DNA of 64,000 nt from an uncultured Bacteroidales bacterium. GTDB lineage: Bacteria > Bacteroidota > Bacteroidia > Bacteroidales > F082. The translations under genes were made by a program, and so were the position numbers. Shown here in pieces: positions 51,401-60,444 of this stretch. Position 1 is the stretch's first letter; each line of letters opens with the position of its first letter. The stretch is taken from NCBI GenBank assembly GCA_900317055.1, contig ONFF01000006.1, positions 62,001 through 126,000 on the forward strand, given 5' to 3'. Under the pieces are notes generated by a model, which was given only the letters and a program-made list of their open reading frames with translations, did no database searches and had not been told where the DNA came from.

Positions 51401-51936
51401 ACATTGACCACAACGAGTCTTCTCAACTCATCTTGACTTTCACTTCGACGGAACCAGAGAAAATCCACTTCTTCAGGAGGGTGTCGAGTGAAGCTAACTG
51501 GGATTATCTCATTTTCTATATTGACGACGAAGAGCAGGAGCGTTGGTCGGGTGATCAATGGTGGACGGAACACACATACCAAATCACACCAGGTCGTCAC
51601 ACCTACAAATGGGAATACGCCAAAGACAACTCCGTTGACGGCGGTGCCGATTGTGCTTCTATCGATTACATTACGCTGCCACCCTGTCTCGACGAAACCA
51701 ACGAGCAAACCGAACTACCACTGACTCTGCACCCCAATCCCACAACCGACCAAGTCATGGTCGAATTGGATCAAGAAGGTGATTTCAACATCCTTGTATT
51801 TGACACCGACGGGAAGCTCATCCTCTCGGAACGCAACGGGCAAGTCGTTTCTTTTAGGGGTCTACCTTCGGGCATATACCAAATCATGGTGGAACAAAAC
51901 GGTCAACGGTGGAGTCGTAAAATCATTAAGATTTAA
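48451..51936 (+). CDS. Gingipain-family (C25) cysteine protease with T9SS sorting domain
   Basis: A 1161-aa secreted protease. The signal peptide is MKRCSIALILLMVIPFFAIG. A propeptide-like region (SFNRFIAVPQGAKAIVEVRT) precedes a C25 domain beginning at CEYLILTPDNDAYYNAGKEL. The catalytic dyad is in HRDHG (H475, H478) and SVNCRTG (C511), with the family's SYANDIFLWGVWDLFDP downstream. After the catalytic domain come Ig-like folds, including NNNGRLDPGEYASLTFRLTN, a jelly-roll-like domain, and a T9SS domain (LTLHPNPTTDQVMVELDQEG). It would be exported to the outer surface. Cleavage specificity is not predictable. Confidence 0.88.
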   Translation: MKRCSIALILLMVIPFFAIGQTFTITSSDRGHISLHFELNDFRVDTINLEGELMHTISSKGIVMPNDYGLPDLPSFNRFIAVPQGAKAIVEVRTRRDEVLSGINIAPSDGSQAENDAQRPFFKDPKVYANNAFYPSEAVIATEPQSLRGVDAIHLGVCPMQFNPMTKELSVHRQIDIDIRFEGGNGHFGDDRLRSRYWDPILRNNILNYECLEPIDYDARMQQWTQPRTTGCEYLILTPDNDAYYNAGKELADYRNKQGILTKVMRVTETNAYDQLTLRQWFRDIYANWDIPPAAICILGKSGDDLQQYVPGYRTLHPKDNFIISDNPYADINDDHLPDICFSRILVQNESELPIIMGKLYEYEYTNVVTDPYYYEHPLTAAGWQDNKWFQITIATISGYLTQHGKTPERINEIYSGTQGPDWSTAPGTNSVVSYFGPEGVGYIPATPDELGGWTGGNAQQVIRAINHGCYLIQHRDHGWNAHWYQPEIHTTDFGEIYNIDKLTYLISVNCRTGMYDNSGGCFIESLLRMTRDGQNAGIMGAIGPVGQTYSYANDIFLWGVWDLFDPTFLPEYGPFADHFDSWMPAFACVSGKYFLDTHVFPSTDDNMCSTTNNTFHTFGDAFIRLFTEVPQPITATHDESIQCFSPFHLTAPEGSLIALSTYTNRQWHIVATAIGTGEEQTITVLENIPIGTIHLTITGENLIRWEEDIPLEPFNRPFVVIDNIALNGGELTQHYNQSIVADINVTNVGLQDCDGGTVSMTSDSQLLTISQGETSFDALASNASQFISDAFQFALSDSIHDRTHIPFTLTTHFGDEDYSQAYEIEVLSPNITAELININDSQGNNNGRLDPGEYASLTFRLTNTGHYPADSPRISLSNNEGHIRVISPETPINDLEIDESAEVTFDIYVEYAAGEVSFVHLMVHSTINNLKIHQDILCEMGFVTDSFEHGVFDPAYWTNDPQHPWTITTTHPYHGTHCAMSGDIDHNESSQLILTFTSTEPEKIHFFRRVSSEANWDYLIFYIDDEEQERWSGDQWWTEHTYQITPGRHTYKWEYAKDNSVDGGADCASIDYITLPPCLDETNEQTELPLTLHPNPTTDQVMVELDQEGDFNILVFDTDGKLILSERNGQVVSFRGLPSGIYQIMVEQNGQRWSRKIIKI

Positions 51937-51987
51937 GCCTTTAGCACAAAAAATCAGCATTTTAGCAGAAAAATGCTACTAGATTTC

Positions 51988-52017
51988 AAAAAAGTGCGTA
52001 TCTTTACGCGCTTTTTT
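51988..52017 (+). terminator. Rho-independent terminator of the first C25 gene
   Basis: AAAAAAGTGCGT pairs with ACGCGCTTTTTT with one G-T wobble around ATCTTT, followed by ATTT. It lies about 50 bases after the stop at 51936. Confidence 0.85.
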
Positions 52018-52067
52018 ATTTAAAATAAGTTACTTTTTAACTACAAACAACTACTAATATCAGACTT

Positions 52068-55000
52068 ATGAAGTTCAGGCTTACCACTCTACTCGTAACC
52101 ATCTTATTGCTTTCGTCCATAACAACGCAGGCACAGAAACGCGAATTCACCTTCAACAACACAGCCCAAAGTGAAGGTCTAACCGTTGAACAGAATACCC
52201 GTTCCAGTCTCAAGATGCGCCACACGCTGAAGCAATTACAAATCCTCAACATCACTGACAACGGCTATACGGGCGACATTGTCCAAGGTGGTTCAGACAT
52301 CGTCCTGCCCGCCAATCCTGGCGAGCCCAACCTACCCGCATTCAGCCGTTTTGTGGCCGTCCCTAATGGTGCCACTGCCCGTGTTGAGATGGGTTACCGC
52401 AGCATGACCATCGTACAGAATGTTGACCTGTTGCCTGCTGCACCCATCAAATTTGATACTGACGACAGCCCCAATACCTACGAGAAGGACCTGAGCATCT
52501 ATAATACTGACACTTTCTTTCCTGCACAACCCGTCACGATTTCCGAGCCGTTCAGCATGCGCGGCGTGCAAACCGTAGCCGTTACTGTGACACCCTATCA
52601 ATATAATCCTGTCACCAAAGAATTGCGCGTTTATGACGACTTACAGTTCGATATACGTTTCGATGGCGGCAATGGTGAGTTTGGTGACACTCGCCTGCGT
52701 TCTCCCTATTGGGATCCTATCCTCATGCAGAACTTGGTCAACTACAACCAATTGCCTGTCGTCGACTATGAGGCTCGTATGCAGCAATGGCTGACCTCAC
52801 GCCCCGAAGGCTGTGAATACCTCATCGTCATCCCCAACAACGAGAGTTTCAGACCATATGCCGACCAATTAGCCGAATATCGTATCAAGCAAGGCATCCT
52901 AACCGAAGTAAAAAGCCTCAACGACATGGGTTGCACCAACACCAACCAAATGAAGTCTTACTTCCACAATGCCTACAACAGTTGGGACATTCCACCCGTG
53001 GCAGTGCTACTTCTAGCCGACCACAACAGCAACATGAGCGCAGGCATCCCAGCCGAATACACCTTCCATTCCCAGAACTATGGCAACTGTATCACCGACA
53101 ACGGCTATGCCGACGTCACGGGCGACAATCTGCCTGAGATGGCTTTCTCACGTCTTGTGGCCGCCAACGCCAACGAAGCTCAGATGATGGTGAGCAAGCA
53201 AATCGAGTACGAATTCACCAACCCCAACATGAATGCCAGTACTTACGACGAGCCTATCACCGCCTTAGGATGGCAAACAGAACGTTGGTTCCAGATTTGC
53301 TCTGAGGTCGTTGGAGGCTATTGGCGCAACCAAGGCAAACACCCTGTGCGCATCAATGCCATTTATGAGGGCTATCCTGGCAATGTTTGGTCGAGTAACC
53401 AGAACACTTATATGGTCGTCAACTACTTTGGTCCCAATGGTTTAGGCTATCTCCCCGCATCACCTTCCGAACTTGGTGGATGGACCGGTGGTGTAGCATC
53501 CCAAGTGGTGCAAGCCGTCAACAACGGCTGCATGTTGCTCCAGCATCGTGACCATGGCTATTACCAAGGTTGGGGCGAGCCTGATTTCGACAACAACAAT
53601 GTTGCCCAAATGAACAACGTCGGCAAGATGACCTTCGTCAACACCATCAATTGCCAAACCGGCACCTTTGACCATAATCCTCAATGCCTTATCGAGGCCT
53701 TTATGCGCCGCACCAGTGACGGACAAAATGCCGGTGCCGTGGGTTGCATAGGGCCCACTCAAACATCCTACTCTTTCGTTAATGACGCTTACGCTTGGGG
53801 CATGTACGACCAATTCGACCCCCAGTTCATGCCCACCTATGGCCCTTATGCCGACTACGAAGGTAATTGGAGACCCGCTTTCGGCAATGTGGCTGGCAAA
53901 TATTTCCTCGCCCAGAGCAACTGGCCCTACAACACCCAAAGCAAGGCCATCACCTATAAGATGTTTACCGCCCACTGCGATGCTTTTCTGACACTTTACA
54001 CGCAAGTGCCCACCGCGATGGCCGTCAACTACCCATCGCAAATCACACCTGCTACCACCAGCATCAACATCAATGCCCCACAAGGTGCGGTCATCGCTCT
54101 GACAAATGGCAACAACATCTTGGCTGTAGCCACAGCCACAGGCAACACACAGAGCATCACTTTCCAAGCTCAGCCTTCAAACGCCGAAATTACTATTGTG
54201 GCCACCAAACAAGACAAGCTACGCTATGTGGGCACCATCCACGTCAATAGTGAGCCTGTGCTAACGCTCACCGAAGTCATCCCTCACGATGCCAGTGGCA
54301 ACCAACAACTTGAAAATGGTGAACAGTCATCGTTTGACATGGTCATCAAAAATGCGGGTGACGTAGCGGCTTCGTCGGCCACTGCCACCCTCACTTCCAG
54401 AACTCTTTTATACATCACTATCAATCAGAACACTGCTACCATACCAGCTTTGGATCCTGGACAAACTACCGATTTGAATGAAGTGTTCGATATCACTATC
54501 TCAGACGCCGTGCCTCATGGAACCGAGCTTCAATTCACTCTTACTATGGTCAGCGGAAGCCACACTTGGACATCAGACTTCGCTTTCGATGCATACGCGC
54601 CTGACTTGAAACTCTCAAACACCATGACCATCAATGACGGAACCGACAACAAAGGAAATGTCAATGGTCGCCTCGACCCAGGCGAAGCCGCCGAGATAGC
54701 TTTTACCTATACCAACGATGGAGGAATCCCTGCCAACAACGTGACGGCAACCTTAACCTCAGCAAAGCAACAATATATTTTCATCGACAACGCCACCATT
54801 ACAACAGCGACAGTCGATGCAGGTGAAACCGTTGAGGTGACCTATCATGTAAGAGTGGCAGCCACCATGCCGCGTGGCGAAGATGCACAGTTTACGATGC
54901 ACGTCACATACGGCTCCTACACCAAAGAATGCAGCTACTCACATCGTGTAGGACTTGAAGCCGCCAACTTTGAAAACGGTTTGGATGGCCTTGAATGGCA

Positions 55001-56834
55001 GAATGACCCAGAACATCCTTGGGTCATCTCCTCTACTGACCCGTATTCGGGCCAATACTGCCTGCAATCGGGCGCCATCGGCGTCAACACCAGCTCAACA
55101 CTGAGCCTACCTTTCTATGTGGAAAACGAAACCGACGAAATACGTTTCTCCAAAAAAACCAACTGCCACGCTAGTGACTACCTAAAGTTCTATATTGACG
55201 ATACAGAAATCCAGCAATGGGGCGGTAGCACGAATTGGCGCGAAATAACCTTCCCCGTCACTCAAGGTGAGCACGTGTTCACTTGGGCGTACGAGAAGGA
55301 CGGTAGCGGCACAGCGGGTAGCGACCATGTCTGGATTGACGACATCATCCTCCCTGTGCGCCACCTTACCTTCGACTGCAATGCGGGTGCCAACCAGAAT
55401 ATTTGCCAAGCGGCAGCCCAAATGGATGCTTATGTCATCGGTGGTGAGAGTCTTCTTTGGACTACCAATGGTGACGGCAGCTTCGACCAAAACAACATCC
55501 TCAATCCCATTTATACCCCGGGCGAGCAAGACTTAGCCAACAAGACCGTCACATTGACCCTTACTGCCACCAACGAGGCAGGCGAGACACTCAGCGATAA
55601 TGTGTCCATTAACTTCCACGATGCCGCCAACATCGAAATGGATGAAGCAGGCGAGATTTGTGAAGACGAAGCCTTCCAACCCATTGCTGTGGTGAACGAG
55701 GCAGGCATTGTTATTTGGGTGACTGACGGCGACGGCAGCTTCGACCATCCCAACAACCTCGACGCCAACTACATCCCAGGCGAGCAAGACAAAGCCAATG
55801 GCCAAGTCACGCTGACTCTGAAAGCCATTTCAGAATATGGGTGCGGCGATACGGAACACAGTATGGTACTGACCATCTACCCCTTGCAACATACCGAAAT
55901 CGAGATACCCTCTTGTGGTACCTACACCTGGAACGGCATCGAATACAATGAGGAAGGTGTTTACGAACAAACCCTGCAAAGCATCCACGGCTGCGACTCT
56001 ACTGTGGTCATGCACCTCACAATGGTTGACGCTTACAATGTTGAGGTTGAACAAAGCGCCTGCGAAAGCTACATCTGGGCTGGTGAGACCATCACCGAAA
56101 GCGGTATTTACGAACGAACCTTCACTTCTCTCCATGACTGCGACTCCACAGTGGTGATGCACCTCACCATCAACGAGTCTTCGCCAGAATATGGTTTTTC
56201 CGTCGATGCTTGCGAACCCTACGAATGGGACGGCATTGTCTATGCAGAGAGCGGATTCTATGAGCGGATTTACACCAACATCTATGGTTGTGACTCGATT
56301 GTAACCATGGACTTGGCCATCATCCCAGCCCCTGTGATTGAGACCATCAACGGTGATACAGAGGTTGATGTGCGGCTCACACCAACGAGTGTCTACTCTA
56401 CCGCACCCAATGGAGGCACTTTCTGGAGCCTTGATCCAGAGGAAGCAGGTACTGTTGTTGTCGAAGAGGGCATAGCCACTATCACTTGGAGCGAAACCTT
56501 CAAAGGCGATGTTATCCTCCATGTGTGGGCGCTTGGATACTGTGGTCAAGACGAAAACAGCATGACCGTCAATGTGAAGAACTCCACGGATGTGAACGAA
56601 TACAGCATTAGCGCCAAAATATACCCCAACCCGACCCATGGCATTGTCACCATTGATGCAGAAGGAATGCAACGCTTGACCGTGACAAACACCCTTGGCC
56701 AAATTCTTTATGACCGCAAGGTGGAATCCGACAATGCGCAGATTAATATGACCGAATTCGGCACAGGCACCTACCTCGTCCGAATCTACACTGATAGCGG
56801 CACAACTGTTAAACGCATAAATGTGATACAATAA
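52068..56834 (+). CDS. Large gingipain-family (C25) protease with adhesion repeats and T9SS domain
   Basis: A 1588-aa secreted protein. The signal peptide is MKFRLTTLLVTILLLSSITT, and the C25 domain begins at CEYLIVIPNNESFRPYADQL. The catalytic dyad is in HRDHG (H493, H496) and TINCQTG (C529). It is homologous to the upstream protease along the catalytic half. The C-terminal half adds Ig-like repeats (NGDGSFDQNNILNPIYTPGE and a second copy), then three repeats of the CESYIWAGETITESGIYERT type, and ends in a T9SS domain (AKIYPNPTHGIVTIDAEGMQ). The repeats resemble those in the FG-GAP protein at 36916. The gene follows the terminator of the first protease and has no visible consensus promoter. 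Confidence 0.9.
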   Translation: MKFRLTTLLVTILLLSSITTQAQKREFTFNNTAQSEGLTVEQNTRSSLKMRHTLKQLQILNITDNGYTGDIVQGGSDIVLPANPGEPNLPAFSRFVAVPNGATARVEMGYRSMTIVQNVDLLPAAPIKFDTDDSPNTYEKDLSIYNTDTFFPAQPVTISEPFSMRGVQTVAVTVTPYQYNPVTKELRVYDDLQFDIRFDGGNGEFGDTRLRSPYWDPILMQNLVNYNQLPVVDYEARMQQWLTSRPEGCEYLIVIPNNESFRPYADQLAEYRIKQGILTEVKSLNDMGCTNTNQMKSYFHNAYNSWDIPPVAVLLLADHNSNMSAGIPAEYTFHSQNYGNCITDNGYADVTGDNLPEMAFSRLVAANANEAQMMVSKQIEYEFTNPNMNASTYDEPITALGWQTERWFQICSEVVGGYWRNQGKHPVRINAIYEGYPGNVWSSNQNTYMVVNYFGPNGLGYLPASPSELGGWTGGVASQVVQAVNNGCMLLQHRDHGYYQGWGEPDFDNNNVAQMNNVGKMTFVNTINCQTGTFDHNPQCLIEAFMRRTSDGQNAGAVGCIGPTQTSYSFVNDAYAWGMYDQFDPQFMPTYGPYADYEGNWRPAFGNVAGKYFLAQSNWPYNTQSKAITYKMFTAHCDAFLTLYTQVPTAMAVNYPSQITPATTSININAPQGAVIALTNGNNILAVATATGNTQSITFQAQPSNAEITIVATKQDKLRYVGTIHVNSEPVLTLTEVIPHDASGNQQLENGEQSSFDMVIKNAGDVAASSATATLTSRTLLYITINQNTATIPALDPGQTTDLNEVFDITISDAVPHGTELQFTLTMVSGSHTWTSDFAFDAYAPDLKLSNTMTINDGTDNKGNVNGRLDPGEAAEIAFTYTNDGGIPANNVTATLTSAKQQYIFIDNATITTATVDAGETVEVTYHVRVAATMPRGEDAQFTMHVTYGSYTKECSYSHRVGLEAANFENGLDGLEWQNDPEHPWVISSTDPYSGQYCLQSGAIGVNTSSTLSLPFYVENETDEIRFSKKTNCHASDYLKFYIDDTEIQQWGGSTNWREITFPVTQGEHVFTWAYEKDGSGTAGSDHVWIDDIILPVRHLTFDCNAGANQNICQAAAQMDAYVIGGESLLWTTNGDGSFDQNNILNPIYTPGEQDLANKTVTLTLTATNEAGETLSDNVSINFHDAANIEMDEAGEICEDEAFQPIAVVNEAGIVIWVTDGDGSFDHPNNLDANYIPGEQDKANGQVTLTLKAISEYGCGDTEHSMVLTIYPLQHTEIEIPSCGTYTWNGIEYNEEGVYEQTLQSIHGCDSTVVMHLTMVDAYNVEVEQSACESYIWAGETITESGIYERTFTSLHDCDSTVVMHLTINESSPEYGFSVDACEPYEWDGIVYAESGFYERIYTNIYGCDSIVTMDLAIIPAPVIETINGDTEVDVRLTPTSVYSTAPNGGTFWSLDPEEAGTVVVEEGIATITWSETFKGDVILHVWALGYCGQDENSMTVNVKNSTDVNEYSISAKIYPNPTHGIVTIDAEGMQRLTVTNTLGQILYDRKVESDNAQINMTEFGTGTYLVRIYTDSGTTVKRINVIQ

Positions 56835-56873
56835 ACAACAAGTATGAATAATCCAATAAAACAACTCAATCCT

Positions 56874-59800
56874 ATGAAAAGATTTGCAAAAATCTTACTT
56901 CTCGCCATCATGCTGCTTGCCATGCCAATGAAGCAGTGGGGCCAACAACCTTACAGACAATATGCCGACGATGGTATCTTGCTGAACTTCCACGAAATTG
57001 ACAATGTCTATTTTAGAGCTTTCTTGCTTTATGATATTAGCATGGACGACCGATTCGTTTTAGTTCCTGAAGAAACGTACGGACAATTCTATCTCACTGC
57101 TACGGATGACAACATCCGCATTATGGAGGAATTCGAAAGATTCTATGCGGATGCCGAAACCGACTTCTCTTTGTTAAGCAAGATTGAAATCACGAACCAG
57201 ATGAGTGTGTGGAAAAGCTCCGTTGAAGCTTCCGACTACCTCTCGATTATGATGGATGTAAATACAGCCACTCTGAGATCTGATAATGACCAGTGCTTGA
57301 ACTCCATGCCTTTTTGCACTTCAGAAGTGATAGAGTTTGAAGCCGCTTACCAAGGTGGTGCCACTGGAGAGTCTGGTCCTGAATACGGTTGCCTCTCCAG
57401 TCAGCCTTATCCTTCGTGGTATCACATGAGAATACAGACTGCCGGTCAGTTTATCATCCACATGGAAGCCCACGATGCTTCTGGAACAGGCCATGACATT
57501 GACTACTGCATTTGGGGTCCGTTCACCGATCCTTATGAGCCTTGCGTTAACGGCCTGACTTGCGGCAAGATGATCGATTGTAGCTACTCAACCTCAAGCG
57601 TTGAAAATGCGTACCTCGGTTATCCTATTTCGCAACATAACCACACAAATCTCGCTGATGGCAGTTGCGTTACTGCTAACAATAACCCGCCTCATATACC
57701 ACAAGTTGGTGAGTACTATATCCTGATGATTACGAACTTCTCGCAATATCAACAAACCATCTCTTTCACTAAAACGCCCAACTCAGGTCCTGGTGAAACT
57801 GACTGCGGTATCCTTCCCGGTGTTGTGGAGAATGACGGACCTTATTGTGTAGGCGAAACCATCCATCTGACAGTCAGTTCACAGAATGGTGCGACATACT
57901 CATGGACTGGTCCCGGTGGCTGGACCTCAAACCAACAAAATCCCACCCGTCCCAACTGCACCATGGCCATGGCGGGCACTTATTCCTGCACAACCACAGT
58001 CGGTACTCAAACCACTACTGGTACCACCACTGTAGTCATTTACCCCCAGCCCACCGCCAACTTCACCTTCACTACCGTATGTGCAGGCGAAGCCACGCAA
58101 TTCACCAGCACCTCCACCACCAACCCTTCGGGACAGCAAATATCTAGTTATCAATGGAACTTTGGCGACGGACAAACCTCGAATCAGCAAAACCCATCAC
58201 ACCAATATGCCGCTGCTGGTACATACACCGTGACCCTTAACGTGAGCACAGGCGGCCACTGCACCAGCACAAAAACCCAAACCGTCACCGTTTATGCCCA
58301 ACCTGCTGCCAATGCTGGTCCCGACCAAACCATCGCATACGGAGGCACTGCACAACTGAGCGGCTCGGGCGGTTCTGGTACATTCAACTTCCACTGGGAA
58401 CCCGCCAATATGGTGACCAACGCCAACACACAAAACACCCAAACGGTGCCTTTGACCCAAGACCAAACTTACACCCTCACCGTCACAAATCCCCAAGGCG
58501 GATGCTCAAGCACCGATGAAGTAACCATTCACATCAACGGTAGTGCCATGACCGTAAACGCCTCTGCTGACCCGTCAAGCATCTGCCAAGGTGGCAGCAC
58601 GCAACTGGTGGCCAATGCTGGTGGTGGCACAGGTAACTTCACTTATTCTTGGACACCCACCACAGGTCTAAGCAATCCCAATATTTACAATCCAATTGCC
58701 TCACCCTCACAAACCACTACCTACACCTGTCATGTCAGCGACGGACAAACTTCACAAGATGTCACTGTGACCGTGACCGTAAATGATATCATTGTCGAAG
58801 ACGAATACATGACCATCTGCCCAAGCGATGTCTACCATTGGCACAACACTCCATACAGTGAAGTCGGAACTTACCAGTTTGACACTGTCACCGATCAAGG
58901 TTGCCTCAAAACCTTATACTTGCACCTCGACCATTATCCCACCTATGACGAAACTATAATTGAAGAAGCCATCTGTTTCGGTGAAAGCTACTCGTTCTAT
59001 GGCACCACTTACACCTCTCCTGGCCTTTATCAAATACCTTATACCGACCACACCATTCATGGCTGCGACAGTATAGTCAGGTTGAACCTCACCATTTATC
59101 CCAACAATGGTGTCACAGACCATCCTGTGACCGTGTGCGAAAGCCAATTGCCATTCTACTACGAAGAAGATCCAAACCAAATCCCGCTCTATGCCGGCGA
59201 CCACCTGTTCCATCTACAAGACATCCATGGCTGCGATAGTATCGTTGTCGTTCAACTGTCCGTCAGTAATTACTACATTCCACCAACTCAGACGGAATAT
59301 GTTTGTTACGATGACGAACCTTCCTTCTATTGGGAGGTCAACGGTCAAACCTACCATACGAGCGGTTCGTATGTAGACACCATTCCTTATTCCAATTGCG
59401 AAGGTATCTTCAGCCTCGATCTGCATTTCCAACAGACACCCGAACGGATTATATATGACACTGTCGTATGTGACGGCTACACATGGCCAGTAACAGGTAT
59501 TAACTACAGTCAATCCGATACTATTTATCACAGTGTTTCCATGTTCCCCTATCCCTGCAGTCAAGAGTATCAGTTGAACCTCACCGTCAACCATAAAAGT
59601 GTCAACAACTCCGATACTTTTGATGGCATCCAAGACCACATTTGCGATGTCTTCACCTACTATAACCCGTATCTCGGTGACACACTTCGTTATACAGAGA
59701 ATATCAACACCACACTTAACGGCCAAACTTCCGAAGGATGCGACTACAGAGTACATCTGCAAATCAATAACATGCAATACACGCCCCACCCTGTAATCGA

Positions 59801-60389
59801 TTGCTCCGACCTCAATGTCCCTAATCCGCATTGGCCCATCACTGCGACGGAATTCAATGTGAACCGTTACACCTACCAAGTGAAAGACGAAGTATCCGAT
59901 ATCTCCAGATGGATTTTAAGCGAATGCAAATGGGATATCTCCAAGGCCAGTTGGCGCATCGTCCCCAATCCCTCAGGAAACAATCCTCTCGAGTGCATGG
60001 TCTATGCCATGGACTGGGTGCCCGATTCCATCTGCCTCAGCTTTAAAGCCGTCAACTCCTGCTCGGGCAATGAAGGCGTGATTGCGGAATATTGGCTCCA
60101 TCCTTCTTTCTATGGCGTGGAAGAGCAAGAAGCCTACCCAGCCTCTGTCAGTGTCATTCCCAATCCCAACAATGGACAGATGCGATTGCAATTCGACAAT
60201 ATACAAGGTGACTTGAATATAAAGGTGTACAGCTTGACAGGCACCCTTGTCGATGCGTTCGAACTGAAGTCCATCGAAGTCGGCCAAAGCCATGAGTATT
60301 CGATGAAGCGACTGATGAACGGCATCTATTTCTTCACCATCAGCGATGGGAAGCGAAGCGTCACCAAGAAAGTCGTTGTCATCCATTAA
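56874..60389 (+). CDS. PKD-domain secreted protein with T9SS sorting domain (paralogue 1)
   Basis: A 1171-aa secreted protein. The signal peptide is MKRFAKILLLAIMLLAMPMK; an in-frame ATG at 56844 would add ten residues before it. The N-terminal half (PYRQYADDGILLNF, then WYHMRIQTAGQFIIHMEAHD and DYCIWGPFTDPYEPCVNGLT) matches the paralogue at 60445. PKD domains follow (SSYQWNFGDGQTSNQQNPSH), then HGCDSIVRLNLTI-type repeats and a T9SS domain (VSVIPNPNNGQMRLQFDNIQ). It probably presents a surface or released adhesin. It follows the C25 gene by 39 bases. Confidence 0.85.
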   Translation: MKRFAKILLLAIMLLAMPMKQWGQQPYRQYADDGILLNFHEIDNVYFRAFLLYDISMDDRFVLVPEETYGQFYLTATDDNIRIMEEFERFYADAETDFSLLSKIEITNQMSVWKSSVEASDYLSIMMDVNTATLRSDNDQCLNSMPFCTSEVIEFEAAYQGGATGESGPEYGCLSSQPYPSWYHMRIQTAGQFIIHMEAHDASGTGHDIDYCIWGPFTDPYEPCVNGLTCGKMIDCSYSTSSVENAYLGYPISQHNHTNLADGSCVTANNNPPHIPQVGEYYILMITNFSQYQQTISFTKTPNSGPGETDCGILPGVVENDGPYCVGETIHLTVSSQNGATYSWTGPGGWTSNQQNPTRPNCTMAMAGTYSCTTTVGTQTTTGTTTVVIYPQPTANFTFTTVCAGEATQFTSTSTTNPSGQQISSYQWNFGDGQTSNQQNPSHQYAAAGTYTVTLNVSTGGHCTSTKTQTVTVYAQPAANAGPDQTIAYGGTAQLSGSGGSGTFNFHWEPANMVTNANTQNTQTVPLTQDQTYTLTVTNPQGGCSSTDEVTIHINGSAMTVNASADPSSICQGGSTQLVANAGGGTGNFTYSWTPTTGLSNPNIYNPIASPSQTTTYTCHVSDGQTSQDVTVTVTVNDIIVEDEYMTICPSDVYHWHNTPYSEVGTYQFDTVTDQGCLKTLYLHLDHYPTYDETIIEEAICFGESYSFYGTTYTSPGLYQIPYTDHTIHGCDSIVRLNLTIYPNNGVTDHPVTVCESQLPFYYEEDPNQIPLYAGDHLFHLQDIHGCDSIVVVQLSVSNYYIPPTQTEYVCYDDEPSFYWEVNGQTYHTSGSYVDTIPYSNCEGIFSLDLHFQQTPERIIYDTVVCDGYTWPVTGINYSQSDTIYHSVSMFPYPCSQEYQLNLTVNHKSVNNSDTFDGIQDHICDVFTYYNPYLGDTLRYTENINTTLNGQTSEGCDYRVHLQINNMQYTPHPVIDCSDLNVPNPHWPITATEFNVNRYTYQVKDEVSDISRWILSECKWDISKASWRIVPNPSGNNPLECMVYAMDWVPDSICLSFKAVNSCSGNEGVIAEYWLHPSFYGVEEQEAYPASVSVIPNPNNGQMRLQFDNIQGDLNIKVYSLTGTLVDAFELKSIEVGQSHEYSMKRLMNGIYFFTISDGKRSVTKKVVVIH

Positions 60390-60444
60390 AACAACCCATA
60401 CAATAATACCCTTCGCTTAGAGTTATATATTAGACTTAACCGAG

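Noticed and set aside
55830-56864. A 344-codon minus-strand frame inside the large C25 protease gene
   Set aside because: The plus strand encodes recognisable adhesion repeats and a T9SS domain there; the antisense frame matches nothing and has no promoter.
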